64,000 bases of DNA. Origin: an uncultured Ignavibacteriota bacterium. GTDB taxonomy: Bacteria > Bacteroidota > Ignavibacteria > Palsa-1295. Position numbers and translations under genes: made by a program. Below the pieces are notes generated by a model. It was not told the DNA's origin, searched no databases, and saw nothing but the letters and a program-made list of their open reading frames with translations. Location of the stretch: NCBI GenBank assembly GCA_903900335.1, contig CAIUMP010000017.1, positions 1 through 64,000 of the forward strand, written 5' to 3'. Below are positions 27,350 through 36,171 of this stretch, one piece after another (within the stretch, counting starts at the first letter, position 1; every line of letters starts with the position of its first letter).

Positions 27350-28114
27350 TTACAACCCCGCTCCAATACTCTTCCCACCGTCGACATATAATACTTGCCC
27401 GGTCATGAATTGGCATTGCTCTGATGCGAGGAAGGCTACGGCTTCGGCAACATCTTCTGGTCTTCCCATTGCACGTGTTGGCTGGGAGTTGATCAACTTC
27501 TGTTGCACCTCTTCGGGGAGTGCGCGTGCCAGCGGTGTATCAATAAGTCCGGGTGCCACGGCATTGACCTTTACATTGTGCGGTCCTAGTTCCAATGCGA
27601 GTGACCGAGTTAGCCCAACAATGCCAGCTTTCGATGCGGAGTAGTTCGTCTGGCCCATATTGCCAAGCCATGCACGCGAAGTAATATTGATGATCGTCCC
27701 GGCTTTGCGCTCCTTCATCACGATTGCTGCCTGCCGACACATAAGCCATGTGCCTCGCAAATTAACCCGAATGACGCTGTCGAACTCATCTGGTGTCATC
27801 TTCCAGATCATGTGGTCCCGGATGATGCCCGCGTTGTTGATGACAACGTCGATCCGCCCGCGCGCAGTGAGCGTTCGTTCGAAAAGCTGCTGCACTTCGT
27901 CCTCGTTGGAAATGTCACAGAGGTAGAAGCTGGCGCGCTCGTTACCAATCCGCGCGACGGCGACATCCCCGATCGTCTTATCAAGATCCGCAATGATCAC
28001 GGAACACCCTTCCGAAGCAAGGCGGAGTGCGATGGCATATCCAATACCCTGTGCGCCACCCGTGACTATCGCGACACGAGTGCTTGAGCGGGCTACCGCC
28101 GCGGGGCTATCCAC
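27350..28114 (-). CDS. Short-chain dehydrogenase/reductase (FabG-like)
   Basis: A 254-residue SDR. The nucleotide-binding motif is TGGAQGIG (near residue 19) with the adjacent acidic DLDKT, which suggests NAD rather than NADP. NNAGI and the catalytic YSASK (Y163, K167 region) are intact, and the C-terminal DGGKSIGAGL is typical. The family oxidises or reduces hydroxy/keto groups on acyl chains. In this operon it could handle a hydroxyacyl-CoA in the lower pathway or an aromatic side chain, but nothing in the sequence decides between them. It sits between the hemerythrin and the molybdoenzyme genes with overlap on one side and zero spacing on the other. Confidence 0.9.
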   Translation of the reverse strand: MDSPAAVARSSTRVAIVTGGAQGIGYAIALRLASEGCSVIIADLDKTIGDVAVARIGNERASFYLCDISNEDEVQQLFERTLTARGRIDVVINNAGIIRDHMIWKMTPDEFDSVIRVNLRGTWLMCRQAAIVMKERKAGTIINITSRAWLGNMGQTNYSASKAGIVGLTRSLALELGPHNVKVNAVAPGLIDTPLARALPEEVQQKLINSQPTRAMGRPEDVAEAVAFLASEQCQFMTGQVLYVDGGKSIGAGL

Positions 28115-28643
28115 GATCTCCTCCAGCGAACGATCTCTGGTGAGCCAGGCCTTCGTACTCCTGCTTACGATCGACTCCTAATTCACGATCCGCATCCATG
28201 AAGAGGAAATGAATGCGCTCCTTTTCACTTTCGGTCAGCATTTCGTCCGCGGAAACGAAGAGCGCCTCGTCTTCCGCGCTGATGTGGTCAGTCAGGTCGG
28301 AGACGTACTTAATCAGAGTGTCTCGAACGGACCCCCAGTCCTCGTCAGCCAGCGCAGAATCTGCTGCTGTGAGAGCATCTCGAAATTGCTCGTGATGTTC
28401 CTCCAGATTCTCGATCAGGAGAGCAATGCCGGGATTTGTTTCGGCCAACACTGGGAACAGGATGTGTTCCTCCTTGTGGTGATGAAAGTTATCACCGTAC
28501 TCTCGAAAAAAGTCAAGCAAAGCACGAACCTCTTCGCCCCGGCTTGCAAGGTCATGGGACTCGACAACTTCACGGAGTTGGTCGATCACGAGTAAAATGT
28601 GCAGATGTTCGTTATAGAGTTGTTGCAGCGCAGATGAGATCAT
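28107..28643 (-). CDS. Hemerythrin domain protein
   Basis: A 178-residue protein with a hemerythrin HHE domain. The diiron ligands are visible as H13 (YNEHLHIL), H58-type FHHHKEEHILFP and the later HEQFRDAL and DHISAEDEALF. It lacks a DNA-binding domain or membrane helix. Hemerythrins bind oxygen reversibly or scavenge it. The start at 28641-28643 was chosen because it gives the usual MISSALQQLYNEH beginning. It overlaps xdhC by 32 nt and the SDR by 8 nt. Placement between genes of an oxygen-sensitive molybdo/iron-sulfur enzyme suggests oxygen protection or sensing (inference). Confidence 0.88.
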   Translation of the reverse strand: MISSALQQLYNEHLHILLVIDQLREVVESHDLASRGEEVRALLDFFREYGDNFHHHKEEHILFPVLAETNPGIALLIENLEEHHEQFRDALTAADSALADEDWGSVRDTLIKYVSDLTDHISAEDEALFVSADEMLTESEKERIHFLFMDADRELGVDRKQEYEGLAHQRSFAGGDRG

Positions 28644-29577
28644 GTGTGTAGTCAGAAGTGGTTGGATGGACCAGCGAAGCGATATCATCCGAACGGTGTA
28701 GCGTATCGGCTGATGAGCGCTCCTTCAGCTCGGGAGAATTGATAGAAGAAGAAATATCCGGGGTTAGCCTTGGGGCCACTGCGGCGGTGCGCGTTAGAGT
28801 TGCGTGATTCTTCACTTCGATGATGCGGGCTGCAATACTTACCGCGATCTCACCTGGACTCGAGGCTGAAATGTCGATGCCAACCGGCATATCAATGCGA
28901 TCCAATTGTTCCTCGGTGGCCAATCCGCGCTCGAGGAAGAGTGTGCGTGTTACAAGCACTTTGCGTTTGCTGCCGATCATCCCACAGAAACGGAAGGGAA
29001 GGCGGATCGCTTGCCGAAGCAATTCACGATCAAGGGCATGGCTGTGCGTTGCGATAACGGCGTAGGTTCTGGAATCCCATATAAGCGAGGGGAGCACGAC
29101 GCTTGGCAGTTGCTGGATGAAGTTGGGATGACTGTTCGCATCCAGATCCTTCTTCCAGCCGTCGAAGATATTGGGGCGATCATCGACGACCGTGACTTCC
29201 ATATCAAGATTCGATAGGATATGCGCTAACGCTTTGCCCACGTGACCAGCCCCGAAGATATAGCATTGGGATGAAATCTCCAGTACCTCAACAAAAAGGG
29301 ATACCGAGCCACCACAGCACATGTCGTGATCTTTCGTCAAGCGGTGCTCGAAGAGCGCGCTCTTGCTCGTGGCGATGGACAAGAGGGCTTCTGAAATTGC
29401 ACCGAACTCCAAGGCACCTCCACCGATCGTCCCAGCGATACTGCCATCGGGACGTACGACCATCTGCGCCCCTGTCTTCAGAGGCGTTGAGCCGGAGGTC
29501 TTCACGATCGTGCATAGGGCTCCCACTTGTCGCTGTTCGCGTAGGGAAAGGATGCTGCGGAGAACCTCGTTCGTCAT
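28612..29577 (-). CDS. xdhC: XdhC/CoxI-family molybdenum-enzyme maturation protein
   Basis: A 321-residue XdhC-like protein. The N-terminal domain has VKTSGSTPLKTGAQMVVRPDG and GTIGGGALE (about 25-60). The C-terminal Rossmann-like domain has CYIFGAGHVGKALAHIL (about 108-125) and SPGEIAVSIAARIIEVK near residue 250. XdhC proteins bind the molybdenum cofactor, promote its sulfuration and insert it into xanthine-oxidase-family enzymes. It lies three genes upstream of the fused hcrCA gene and in the same transcription direction, so it is the likely maturation factor for it. The last 55 residues are low-complexity and unlike the family. Confidence 0.9.
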   Translation of the reverse strand: MTNEVLRSILSLREQRQVGALCTIVKTSGSTPLKTGAQMVVRPDGSIAGTIGGGALEFGAISEALLSIATSKSALFEHRLTKDHDMCCGGSVSLFVEVLEISSQCYIFGAGHVGKALAHILSNLDMEVTVVDDRPNIFDGWKKDLDANSHPNFIQQLPSVVLPSLIWDSRTYAVIATHSHALDRELLRQAIRLPFRFCGMIGSKRKVLVTRTLFLERGLATEEQLDRIDMPVGIDISASSPGEIAVSIAARIIEVKNHATLTRTAAVAPRLTPDISSSINSPELKERSSADTLHRSDDIASLVHPTTSDYTHDLICAATTL

Positions 29578-29591
29578 CTCCTATCCCATTG

Positions 29592-30434
29592 TTATCGAGC
29601 GTACGTAGCAGACCGATAGGACTCGGCAGCATGGCGTGAAGGATCGCTGAGGTGCCAGGGTGCTTCGGGCGCGAACGCGGGGTGGTGCGGCTTAACCGGA
29701 AATGGAAGCTCCTGCAACTCGGGGTCCGGTGCAAAAAAACGCCGATACTCGGACGGGGTATTGATATTCAATGCAAGGAAGAAAGCCTCTTCCATTGAAC
29801 CAATAGTGACCAACGTGCCAGGCAGCGGAAGTAAAAGATCGCGCAAAGTGATTGGTGCACCCGAGGATCGCGCTTCGGTAGTATTCCTCTGCGAGTTCAA
29901 GATCGAATGAACTGCAGAGGCTGAGAGCAGCAGCGGATGGCCCGCGTGACCAAATACATCTGGCGCCGCGTACCCATTACCATTGATAATATTCGCCGAG
30001 CCTAATGCGCGGATGACTGCGGGCGTAGCGAACGGGCGATCCACATCCTGAAGGAAGACCATGGAGGATTCTTCCGTCTGTTGCAAGCCGCGCATTACGG
30101 AAGCCAATCGGTCGGCGGAGGGATCGTCATGAAATACATGCGTTGTTTTCAGGCTGATGCTCTGCGGGTGCGATATGGCGTGGAGCACTCGCGCATCGCG
30201 TCGTGCAGATTCCGACCATATCACCGTAGCTCGTTCAACGCCAGCTTCCCGATAGACACTGAGCAAGTGATCGAGGAATGTCTCTCGATGCTCCTCGGAT
30301 TGCCCATGCCCCTTCTTGCCAAGCGTATAGTGGACGTTCGCGTCTGGCGAGAAGTGCAACAATGCCTTGGGTGAACCCATACGCCTGGATGCACCGCCCG
30401 CTAAAATCACAACCTCCGCAGAATGGAGTGACAT
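29592..30434 (-). CDS. MocA/MobA-like nucleotidyltransferase of the molybdenum cofactor
   Basis: A 280-residue protein whose N-terminus, MSLHSAEVVILAGGASRRMGSPKALL, is the nucleotide-binding signature of the MobA/MocA family. DVDRPFATPAVIRAL is the metal-binding D-x-D-like motif, and GHAGHPLLLSASA matches the MocA G-H-x-G-H-P block. MocA adds CMP to molybdopterin to give the cytosine dinucleotide cofactor used by xanthine-oxidase-family enzymes; MobA would add GMP. The start at 30432-30434 was chosen because the 36 residues upstream have no homology and the ATG gives the normal N-terminus. The gene is the first of the minus-strand hcr operon. A 30-residue insert follows ALLHFSPDAN. Confidence 0.85.
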   Translation of the reverse strand: MSLHSAEVVILAGGASRRMGSPKALLHFSPDANVHYTLGKKGHGQSEEHRETFLDHLLSVYREAGVERATVIWSESARRDARVLHAISHPQSISLKTTHVFHDDPSADRLASVMRGLQQTEESSMVFLQDVDRPFATPAVIRALGSANIINGNGYAAPDVFGHAGHPLLLSASAVHSILNSQRNTTEARSSGAPITLRDLLLPLPGTLVTIGSMEEAFFLALNINTPSEYRRFFAPDPELQELPFPVKPHHPAFAPEAPWHLSDPSRHAAESYRSATYAR

Positions 30435-30570
30435 GGTGAAAAGTATTAAGTGGACGTCGGATGAACACTCATCCGGTGCGATCATCCAGTGAAGATCATC
30501 AATCATCTTCGAGGACAGAGCGCATCGGTCACGGTTCCACAATTATGCCACACAACGATAAGCAAAAGCG

Positions 30571-30586
30571 GTGAAAGAATTCTTAC
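30571..30586. promoter_or_regulatory. Candidate operator A (palindrome)
   Basis: The sequence GTGAAAGAATTCTTAC has a perfect 10-bp palindromic core (AAGAATTCTT) in the 468-bp divergent promoter region between the hcr (minus) and bcr (plus) operons. Its right half TTCTTAC recurs in two further places in the same region. Confidence 0.45.
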
Positions 30587-30667
30587 CGGAGTCCAGTCAG
30601 TGTGGGCAATCGGAAAGAAAGCTTACGGTAATTCTTGACGGCAGGTTAAAGAATCTTACAGCGCCTC

Positions 30668-30682
30668 GTAAGATATTCTTAC
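30668..30682. promoter_or_regulatory. Candidate operator D (perfect 15-bp palindrome)
   Basis: GTAAGATATTCTTAC is a perfect inverted repeat. It shares the half-site with operator A, with ATCTTAC at 30653-30659 and with a TTAC-G-GTAA palindrome at 30623-30631. Four related sites in 112 bp between divergent operons are what one expects of a dedicated regulator. No regulator gene is in the window. Confidence 0.5.
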
Positions 30683-30902
30683 ATCTGTAACGCCTTCTTG
30701 TGAGTCGTTCCTCGTTTTTGTTTCGCAATGACCACCTTCCTTCTGTGTTCGTTGCGGAGCCGAGTCGTGGCCGGGTGTTTGCGCGCCGTCGAATGAGTCC
30801 CGCGCAAATTGAGACACAGTGAGAGCGCGGAGTGTCGATGACCGGTCCTACCTTCGCGTGTGATCGATCGTCGTCCACGGATGATTGATCTTCTACGTGG
30901 TG

Positions 30903-32213
30903 ATGCAACAAACACTTGAAGCGCTTATCTCGAAATGCGAGCATCTCGCTTTCGATCTCCAATTCACACATGCCAAGAATTGGAAACGAGATGGGAGTAT
31001 GGATGATCGGTCACCTGCCGCTCATCGTTTTTTGGTTGGCTATCTACCGATCTATATCCCCAGGGAGATCATTCATGCAATGGGTGGGCTTCCAGTTGGA
31101 ATTATGGGCTCCGGTGATCGGATGCAGATCATCAAAGGGGATGCCTACTACCAATCCTATATCTGTCATTTGCCACGTGGCGTTGTTGAACTTGCACTGA
31201 GTGGTGCACTCTCGGAGTTTGATGCATTCATCTTTCCTTCGATCTGCGACGTTGTCCGAAACTTGTCGGGCATGTTTCAGATCTTTAAGGCCGATGCTTT
31301 TATTAAGTATCTCGACCTTCCGCAGAACTTCCTTTCTGAAGTCGGCGGTGCGTACTACCGCCGCGAAATGGAAACGGTGATCGAAGGTATCCAGGCCCAC
31401 CTTTCTTTAGCTCCAATACCTGAGGATCTCTGGCGGGAGCGGCTTAATCACTCGATTCGGCTATATAATGAGAATCGCGCATTGATTGAGCGAATTGTCA
31501 CCTTGCGGCAAGAATTTCCCTGGCGGCTTTCGGCGGTCGATTGGTATTGCATCCTGCGAAGCGGCATTACGATGCCGGTGGAGGAGCACAACAATATCTT
31601 GTACGAGGTAGAGGGTATGCTTCAAGAGGAGCGTGGTCGCCCGCTGGATAATATTCGCGTTGTTATTAGTGGCGCGTTTTGTGAGCAGCCTCCGCTCGGG
31701 CTCATCAAGACCATTGAATTGGCAGGATGCTACATCGTTGATGATGACTTCATGCTCGGCTCGCGTTGGATCGAAGGGAATATCGAGGAAAATACCGCGG
31801 ACCCAATGGCTGCTATCGTCGAGGCCTACCTTCAACACTCGACCTTCTCCGCATCGCTGTATGAGGCAGCACCTGCAAGTGGTACGAAGGTAGAACGCCT
31901 TGCCGAGCTTGTCCGCCGCCGTAAAGCTGATGGTGTCGTCTTCGCAGCAGCCAGTTTTTGCGACCCCGCATTATTGGACAGACCCGAGTTACAGAATGGG
32001 CTTGAACGTGCTGGTCTTCGAACCATTGGATTTCAGTATAGTGAGAATACCGGACAGTTCAAGGTCATCAAGGAAGAAGTAGGCGCCTTCTCGGATTCTA
32101 TCAAACTGTGGGATGCTGTGCCAGAAGCAGGTGGAATCGGAGATGCAGCCTCTTCGCAGTTAGTGCAAGTGTGGCTTCCGACCGTGCTGGATGAGATCGA
32201 TATCGTTGCTTAA
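30903..32213 (+). CDS. bcrC: Benzoyl-CoA reductase subunit C (ATP-dependent)
   Basis: A 436-residue protein of the HgdA/B-BcrB/C family and one of the two catalytic iron-sulfur subunits of class I benzoyl-CoA reductase. Cysteines that could ligate the cluster are visible in YYQSYICHLPRG, FIFPSICDVVRN and FAAASFCDPALLDRP, and the C-terminal block ENTGQFKVIKEEVGAFSDSIKLW is characteristic of BcrC. The gene order C-B-A-D matches Thauera and Rhodopseudomonas. The start at 30903 (ATG) is preceded by a possible GTG and by a TTG at 30885. It opens the long plus-strand operon after a 468-bp promoter region. Together the complex reduces benzoyl-CoA to cyclohexa-1,5-diene-1-carbonyl-CoA, coupled to ATP hydrolysis. 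Confidence 0.88.
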   Translation: MQQTLEALISKCEHLAFDLQFTHAKNWKRDGSMDDRSPAAHRFLVGYLPIYIPREIIHAMGGLPVGIMGSGDRMQIIKGDAYYQSYICHLPRGVVELALSGALSEFDAFIFPSICDVVRNLSGMFQIFKADAFIKYLDLPQNFLSEVGGAYYRREMETVIEGIQAHLSLAPIPEDLWRERLNHSIRLYNENRALIERIVTLRQEFPWRLSAVDWYCILRSGITMPVEEHNNILYEVEGMLQEERGRPLDNIRVVISGAFCEQPPLGLIKTIELAGCYIVDDDFMLGSRWIEGNIEENTADPMAAIVEAYLQHSTFSASLYEAAPASGTKVERLAELVRRRKADGVVFAAASFCDPALLDRPELQNGLERAGLRTIGFQYSENTGQFKVIKEEVGAFSDSIKLWDAVPEAGGIGDAASSQLVQVWLPTVLDEIDIVA

Positions 32214-32216
32214 TGT

Positions 32217-33683
32217 ATGTCTAAGATAATCACTCCGCCCCCGTTCCTCAAGACTGCTGCGAAAGCGCCAGCTGCGTTCCCATCTAAAGCTGGTGCAGCG
32301 AAACCGGCTGAGGTCGTTAAGGAAAGAAGCATGCTGCTCCAGAAGGAGATGCTCGGGGATCTATTTCATAGCCTCACCACAGCGAAAGAGACGGGCCGGA
32401 AGGTGGTCTATACGTTCGTGCCGGGTAATCTTTCTGAGTTAATTCTTGCCTTTGACATGCTCCCGGTCTATCCAGAGATCAACGCACTCCAGTGGGGCAT
32501 GCGCAAGAAATCCGGCCAGCTCATTCGCGATGCAGAGAAGTACGGGTATTCGGAAGATGTCTGCACGTACGTGAAGTGCGATGTTGGCATGTTCCTGAAC
32601 GGGAACATCGGACCGACAGGCGAGAAGCTTCCGCCACCGGATCTTCTCCTGCTGAGCTATACCGGCTGCTTCACATTCTTGAAGTGGTTCGAGAGCCTTC
32701 AGAAGCTGTATCCCGGTGTGCCCACTGCCATGTTGCACACGCCATACGCGGCGGACGGCATCGTCACGGACGACATGGTGAAGTACATGACGCGCCAGCT
32801 CGAAGAGGATGTCATTCCGAAGATGGAGCAAGTCTCGGGAAAGAAGTTCAACCCGGAGAAACTCGCGCACCACCTGGACTTAGCGAAGGAAAGCGAAGAC
32901 TGGATCGCAAAGCTCTTCGATCTCACGAAGCAAGTGCCATCCCCAATCGACGCATATTTCGCAGGGGTGTATTACATCGGCCCGATCAATGCGGGCTTCC
33001 GTGGCGCGGAGAGTGCCGTAGAATATTACCATCAGCTCTATGATGAAGTCGCGGCACGCGCTGCGCTTGGCAAGCCGCCCATCACGCCCGAAGGAGAACT
33101 CGAGGAAGAGAAATTCCGACTCGTTGTGGAAGGTCCGCCAAACTGGACGCACTTCCGCGAATTCTGGAAGCTCTTCTACGATATGGGCGTCGTTGTCGTG
33201 GCATCCTCCTATACGAAGGTTGGCGGATACTTTGACGAGGGCTTCCGACACGAGGCCACAAAGCCGCTCGAAAGCCTTGCGCGCTACTGCATGGGCTGCT
33301 ATACAAATTACAGCCTGCCTGAGCGCATCAATATGCTGGAGAAGTTCATCGTGGACTACAAGGCAGATGGCTTCCTGATCAACTCCATCAAGAGTTGTAA
33401 CTCCTTCTCCGCTGGTCAGTTGCTCATTATGCGCGAGTTGGAATCGCGATTGGGCGTACCGGTTTCGTTTATTGAATCCGATCTGGTCGATCCTCGATAC
33501 TTCTCTTATGCGAATATCAAGAACCGTCTCGACTCATTTTTTCAGATGATGGATCAACGTAAGCGTGTTGGCGGCCGTCAGCCATTCACAAGGCAAGCGC
33601 CAGAGATCGCTTCCCAACGCGTAGGTCGGGCGTCCTCGCCCGACACGCTGCTTCCCATTCTTCAGGCGGAGGGCATGCTATGA
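32217..33683 (+). CDS. bcrB: Benzoyl-CoA reductase subunit B (ATP-dependent)
   Basis: A 488-residue BcrB/BzdO-type subunit. VVYTFVPGNLSELILAFDMLPVYPEINALQ, YSEDVCTYVKCDVGMFLNGNIGPTG, LLLLSYTGCFTFLKWFE and INSIKSCNSFSAGQ show the family and its cluster-binding cysteines. It carries a nonconserved N-terminal 40 residues (alanine/proline/lysine-rich) and a C-terminal tail of about 35 residues. The tail includes codons made by a REP-like palindrome at 33625-33644. It forms the substrate-reducing heterodimer with BcrC and receives electrons from BcrAD. The gene overlaps bcrA by 4 nt and follows bcrC after 3 nt. Confidence 0.92.
   Translation: MSKIITPPPFLKTAAKAPAAFPSKAGAAKPAEVVKERSMLLQKEMLGDLFHSLTTAKETGRKVVYTFVPGNLSELILAFDMLPVYPEINALQWGMRKKSGQLIRDAEKYGYSEDVCTYVKCDVGMFLNGNIGPTGEKLPPPDLLLLSYTGCFTFLKWFESLQKLYPGVPTAMLHTPYAADGIVTDDMVKYMTRQLEEDVIPKMEQVSGKKFNPEKLAHHLDLAKESEDWIAKLFDLTKQVPSPIDAYFAGVYYIGPINAGFRGAESAVEYYHQLYDEVAARAALGKPPITPEGELEEEKFRLVVEGPPNWTHFREFWKLFYDMGVVVVASSYTKVGGYFDEGFRHEATKPLESLARYCMGCYTNYSLPERINMLEKFIVDYKADGFLINSIKSCNSFSAGQLLIMRELESRLGVPVSFIESDLVDPRYFSYANIKNRLDSFFQMMDQRKRVGGRQPFTRQAPEIASQRVGRASSPDTLLPILQAEGML
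33625..33644. repeat. REP-like hairpin inside the bcrB coding region
   Basis: GTCGGGCG and CGCCCGAC flank a 4-nt loop inside the last 20 codons of bcrB, and are translated as VGRASSPD. This palindrome is a common intergenic type, so finding it inside a reading frame suggests an insertion that preserved the frame close to the C-terminus. Confidence 0.7.
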
Positions 33684-35128
33684 GCAATTACTATCTTGGC
33701 ATCGACTTAGGATCGACCACATCGAAGGCGGTGATCATCAATCAGCATGATGAGATCATCGGGCGTGGAATCACGAATACCCGCGCGAACTATGAAGTTG
33801 CGTCTGAAATCGCTCGGCTTGAAGCGGTGTATAATGCACGCTTCTCCCTCCTCAAGAGAATGCTGCACTCGGAGTTGGAAGCAAACCCGGAACTCCGGCG
33901 CTACGTCTCCGATCTGGAAGAGGCATTCCAGTATCTGGAATTTCGTATGCGTGCCGACCGGCTCTACCGACAACTGGTGACGACAACGGGCGAGTATCTT
34001 TCGATAGATAACCAACCGAAGATACTCTCCGCGCTCGGACGCATTTTCGAGAATGCGATTCCAGAGATCAAGGAACAATATCTTCATAAGAATCTTGGCT
34101 CGAAGAATCAGTTCTTCCGAGACATTTTCTTCGAGCAGTACAATCATGAGGTCACGAAGCTCGAATCCCCGGCCCTCTTTGAGCCGCTAATGACCGTCTT
34201 CGACAAGAGCATCACACCGGTCGAAAACGAGATCCTTCCGTTGGACTTCGCCGCGCTTGTTCACGAGGCGATGGACATCCTGGAGGAGAAGTACACCGGA
34301 TTCGCTGAGCGCCAAACATCTACTGGTTTTGCTTTTGACGAAGAGTTGAATTTGCTCGCAGGTAATGTGCGCCAGGTGTCGGAGACGATCAAGAAGCATA
34401 TTGACCGTATCGCCGCGCAGAAGATAGATATAGCAAATATGGTCGGCACTGGTTATGGCCGTGCGCTTCTGCCTTTCCCAAAAGAGAGCATTCGTTCGGA
34501 AATACTCTGCCACGCATTTGGAGCGCATATTTCATTTCCGGAAACACGCACGGTGCTCGATATCGGTGGGCAAGACACGAAGGCTATTCAGGTGGACGCG
34601 CAAGGATTTGTCACCAGCTTCCAGATGAATGACCGTTGTGCGGCAGGTTGTGGTCGGTATCTTGGCTATATCGCGGATGAGTTGGGTATGACGCTCAGTG
34701 AGCTTGGGGACACCGCAACGAAGTCAGAGCATGAGACGACGATCTGCTCGACCTGCACCGTCTTTGCTGGTGCGGAGCTTCGCGAGTTGCAGAACCTTGG
34801 AGTACCACGCGAGGACATTCTTGGTGGTTTGCACAAGGCGATCGTGTCTCGTGCAATGTCGCTTATGGCGCGCTCTGGTGGTGTGCGAAACGAGTTTACA
34901 TTTACCGGTGGCGTCGCCAGGAATCCTGCGGTGCTCAAATATCTCAGTCAGTTTGTATTTGAGAATTACGGCACGGACATCACGATGAACGTCCATCCGG
35001 ATTCCATCTTTATGGGTGCTCTCGGTGGTGCCCACTTTGCGCGCCTGGGGGTCAATATTGAATTACCAACAGCGAAGAAATCTAGCTCGGTACCGATGAT
35101 GCCCACGATGGCGGAGGAATTAGTATGA
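33680..35128 (+). CDS. bcrA: Benzoyl-CoA reductase ATPase/activator subunit A
   Basis: A 482-residue ATPase subunit of the BadF/BcrA/HgdC family (ASKHA fold). The phosphate-binding motif GIDLGSTTSKAVII starts at residue 7. DIGGQDTKAIQV is the adenosine-site block. The two cysteine sites of the bridging [4Fe-4S] cluster are in MNDRCAAGCGRYLG and ICSTCTVFAGAEL. An insert of about 190 residues (roughly 40-230) after the first motif is characteristic of BcrA/BzdP relative to HgdC and BcrD. It uses ATP hydrolysis to drive the low-potential electron to BcrBC. The start overlaps the bcrB stop (ATGA). Confidence 0.93.
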   Translation: MSNYYLGIDLGSTTSKAVIINQHDEIIGRGITNTRANYEVASEIARLEAVYNARFSLLKRMLHSELEANPELRRYVSDLEEAFQYLEFRMRADRLYRQLVTTTGEYLSIDNQPKILSALGRIFENAIPEIKEQYLHKNLGSKNQFFRDIFFEQYNHEVTKLESPALFEPLMTVFDKSITPVENEILPLDFAALVHEAMDILEEKYTGFAERQTSTGFAFDEELNLLAGNVRQVSETIKKHIDRIAAQKIDIANMVGTGYGRALLPFPKESIRSEILCHAFGAHISFPETRTVLDIGGQDTKAIQVDAQGFVTSFQMNDRCAAGCGRYLGYIADELGMTLSELGDTATKSEHETTICSTCTVFAGAELRELQNLGVPREDILGGLHKAIVSRAMSLMARSGGVRNEFTFTGGVARNPAVLKYLSQFVFENYGTDITMNVHPDSIFMGALGGAHFARLGVNIELPTAKKSSSVPMMPTMAEELV

Positions 35129-36000
35129 ACACGAACGGACATATGACCGATCACTCCTTCATTTACACGCTAGGGATCGACGTGGGTGGTAGCGTTATCA
35201 AGGCCGTTCTAACCCAATACTCAGAGGACGAGAACGGTGCAGCAAAGACGCGCGTCGTGGGGCGTGGAATGGAGAAGATCCGCAAACGCAATCCCGTCAT
35301 TGTTGCTAACGACCTGATGAAGACGGTCATCGCTAATCAGGGCCTAACCCAGGATGACGTTGCGTACGTGGCTTCGACGGGTGAAGGCGAGATGGTCGAG
35401 CACAAGAGTGGTCACTTCTACGGTATGACAACACATGCGCGAGGCGCCCATAGCTTTTGCGCTGAGGCACGCACGGTGATCGACATGGGTGCATTGTATG
35501 CGCGCGCCATCAAGATTGACTCCACGGGACGCGTTCTCGATCATAAAATGACAGGGCAGTGCGCTTCCGGTTCGGGGCAATTCATTGAGAATATTTCCCG
35601 ATATCTCGGACTATCCATTGAAGAAGTGGGTGACATCTCGCTTACTTCGGTTACTCCCGAACAACCATCCGGTATTTGCGCGGTGCTTGCCGAAACGGAT
35701 GTGATCAATATGGTCTCGCGTGGCATATCCACGCCGAATATCATCAAGGGTATTCATCTATCGGTAGCAAATCGCATTGTGCGACTGCTGATGTCCCTCA
35801 AAGCCGAATCGCCGATAGTGCTTACCGGTGGCCTTGGTCTGAACAAGGGGATGGTACAGGCGATCGAGGAATTGCTTGCAAAGGATACGAAGCAGAAATA
35901 CACGGTGCTAACTCATCCTGCCCCCATCTATGCTGGCGCGATCGGTGCATCGCTGTGGGGAGGATACCGGTATCTCCGGCTTAAGCGGATGGCTGCGTAG
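35125..36000 (+). CDS. bcrD: Benzoyl-CoA reductase ATPase/activator subunit D
   Basis: A 291-residue ASKHA ATPase, close in size to known BcrD. GIDVGGSVIKAV is the phosphate motif, VIDMGALYARAIKID the adenosine-side block, GQCASGSGQFIENISRYLG and GICAVLAETDVINMVSRGI the cluster-cysteine regions. BcrA and BcrD share one [4Fe-4S] cluster at their interface. The last 40 residues bind the second ATPase face. It overlaps bcrA by 4 nt. The start M-N-T-N-G-H-M has a second ATG six codons downstream that would also give a normal BcrD N-terminus. Confidence 0.92.
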   Translation: MNTNGHMTDHSFIYTLGIDVGGSVIKAVLTQYSEDENGAAKTRVVGRGMEKIRKRNPVIVANDLMKTVIANQGLTQDDVAYVASTGEGEMVEHKSGHFYGMTTHARGAHSFCAEARTVIDMGALYARAIKIDSTGRVLDHKMTGQCASGSGQFIENISRYLGLSIEEVGDISLTSVTPEQPSGICAVLAETDVINMVSRGISTPNIIKGIHLSVANRIVRLLMSLKAESPIVLTGGLGLNKGMVQAIEELLAKDTKQKYTVLTHPAPIYAGAIGASLWGGYRYLRLKRMAA

Positions 36001-36171
36001 GTCAACAACACACCCCAAGTCCAGCGGGCCGCACAATTAGCGCTTCCTATGGAAGAATGAGTAGAAGTTTACGATAGGGATCTCGATGCAGGGAGTTCAT
36101 AGCAAACGTGTGTGAGAGCGCATTCGCCACGCTTCCTGTATCATCTTTGACTTTTATCCCGAAGGTGGATC

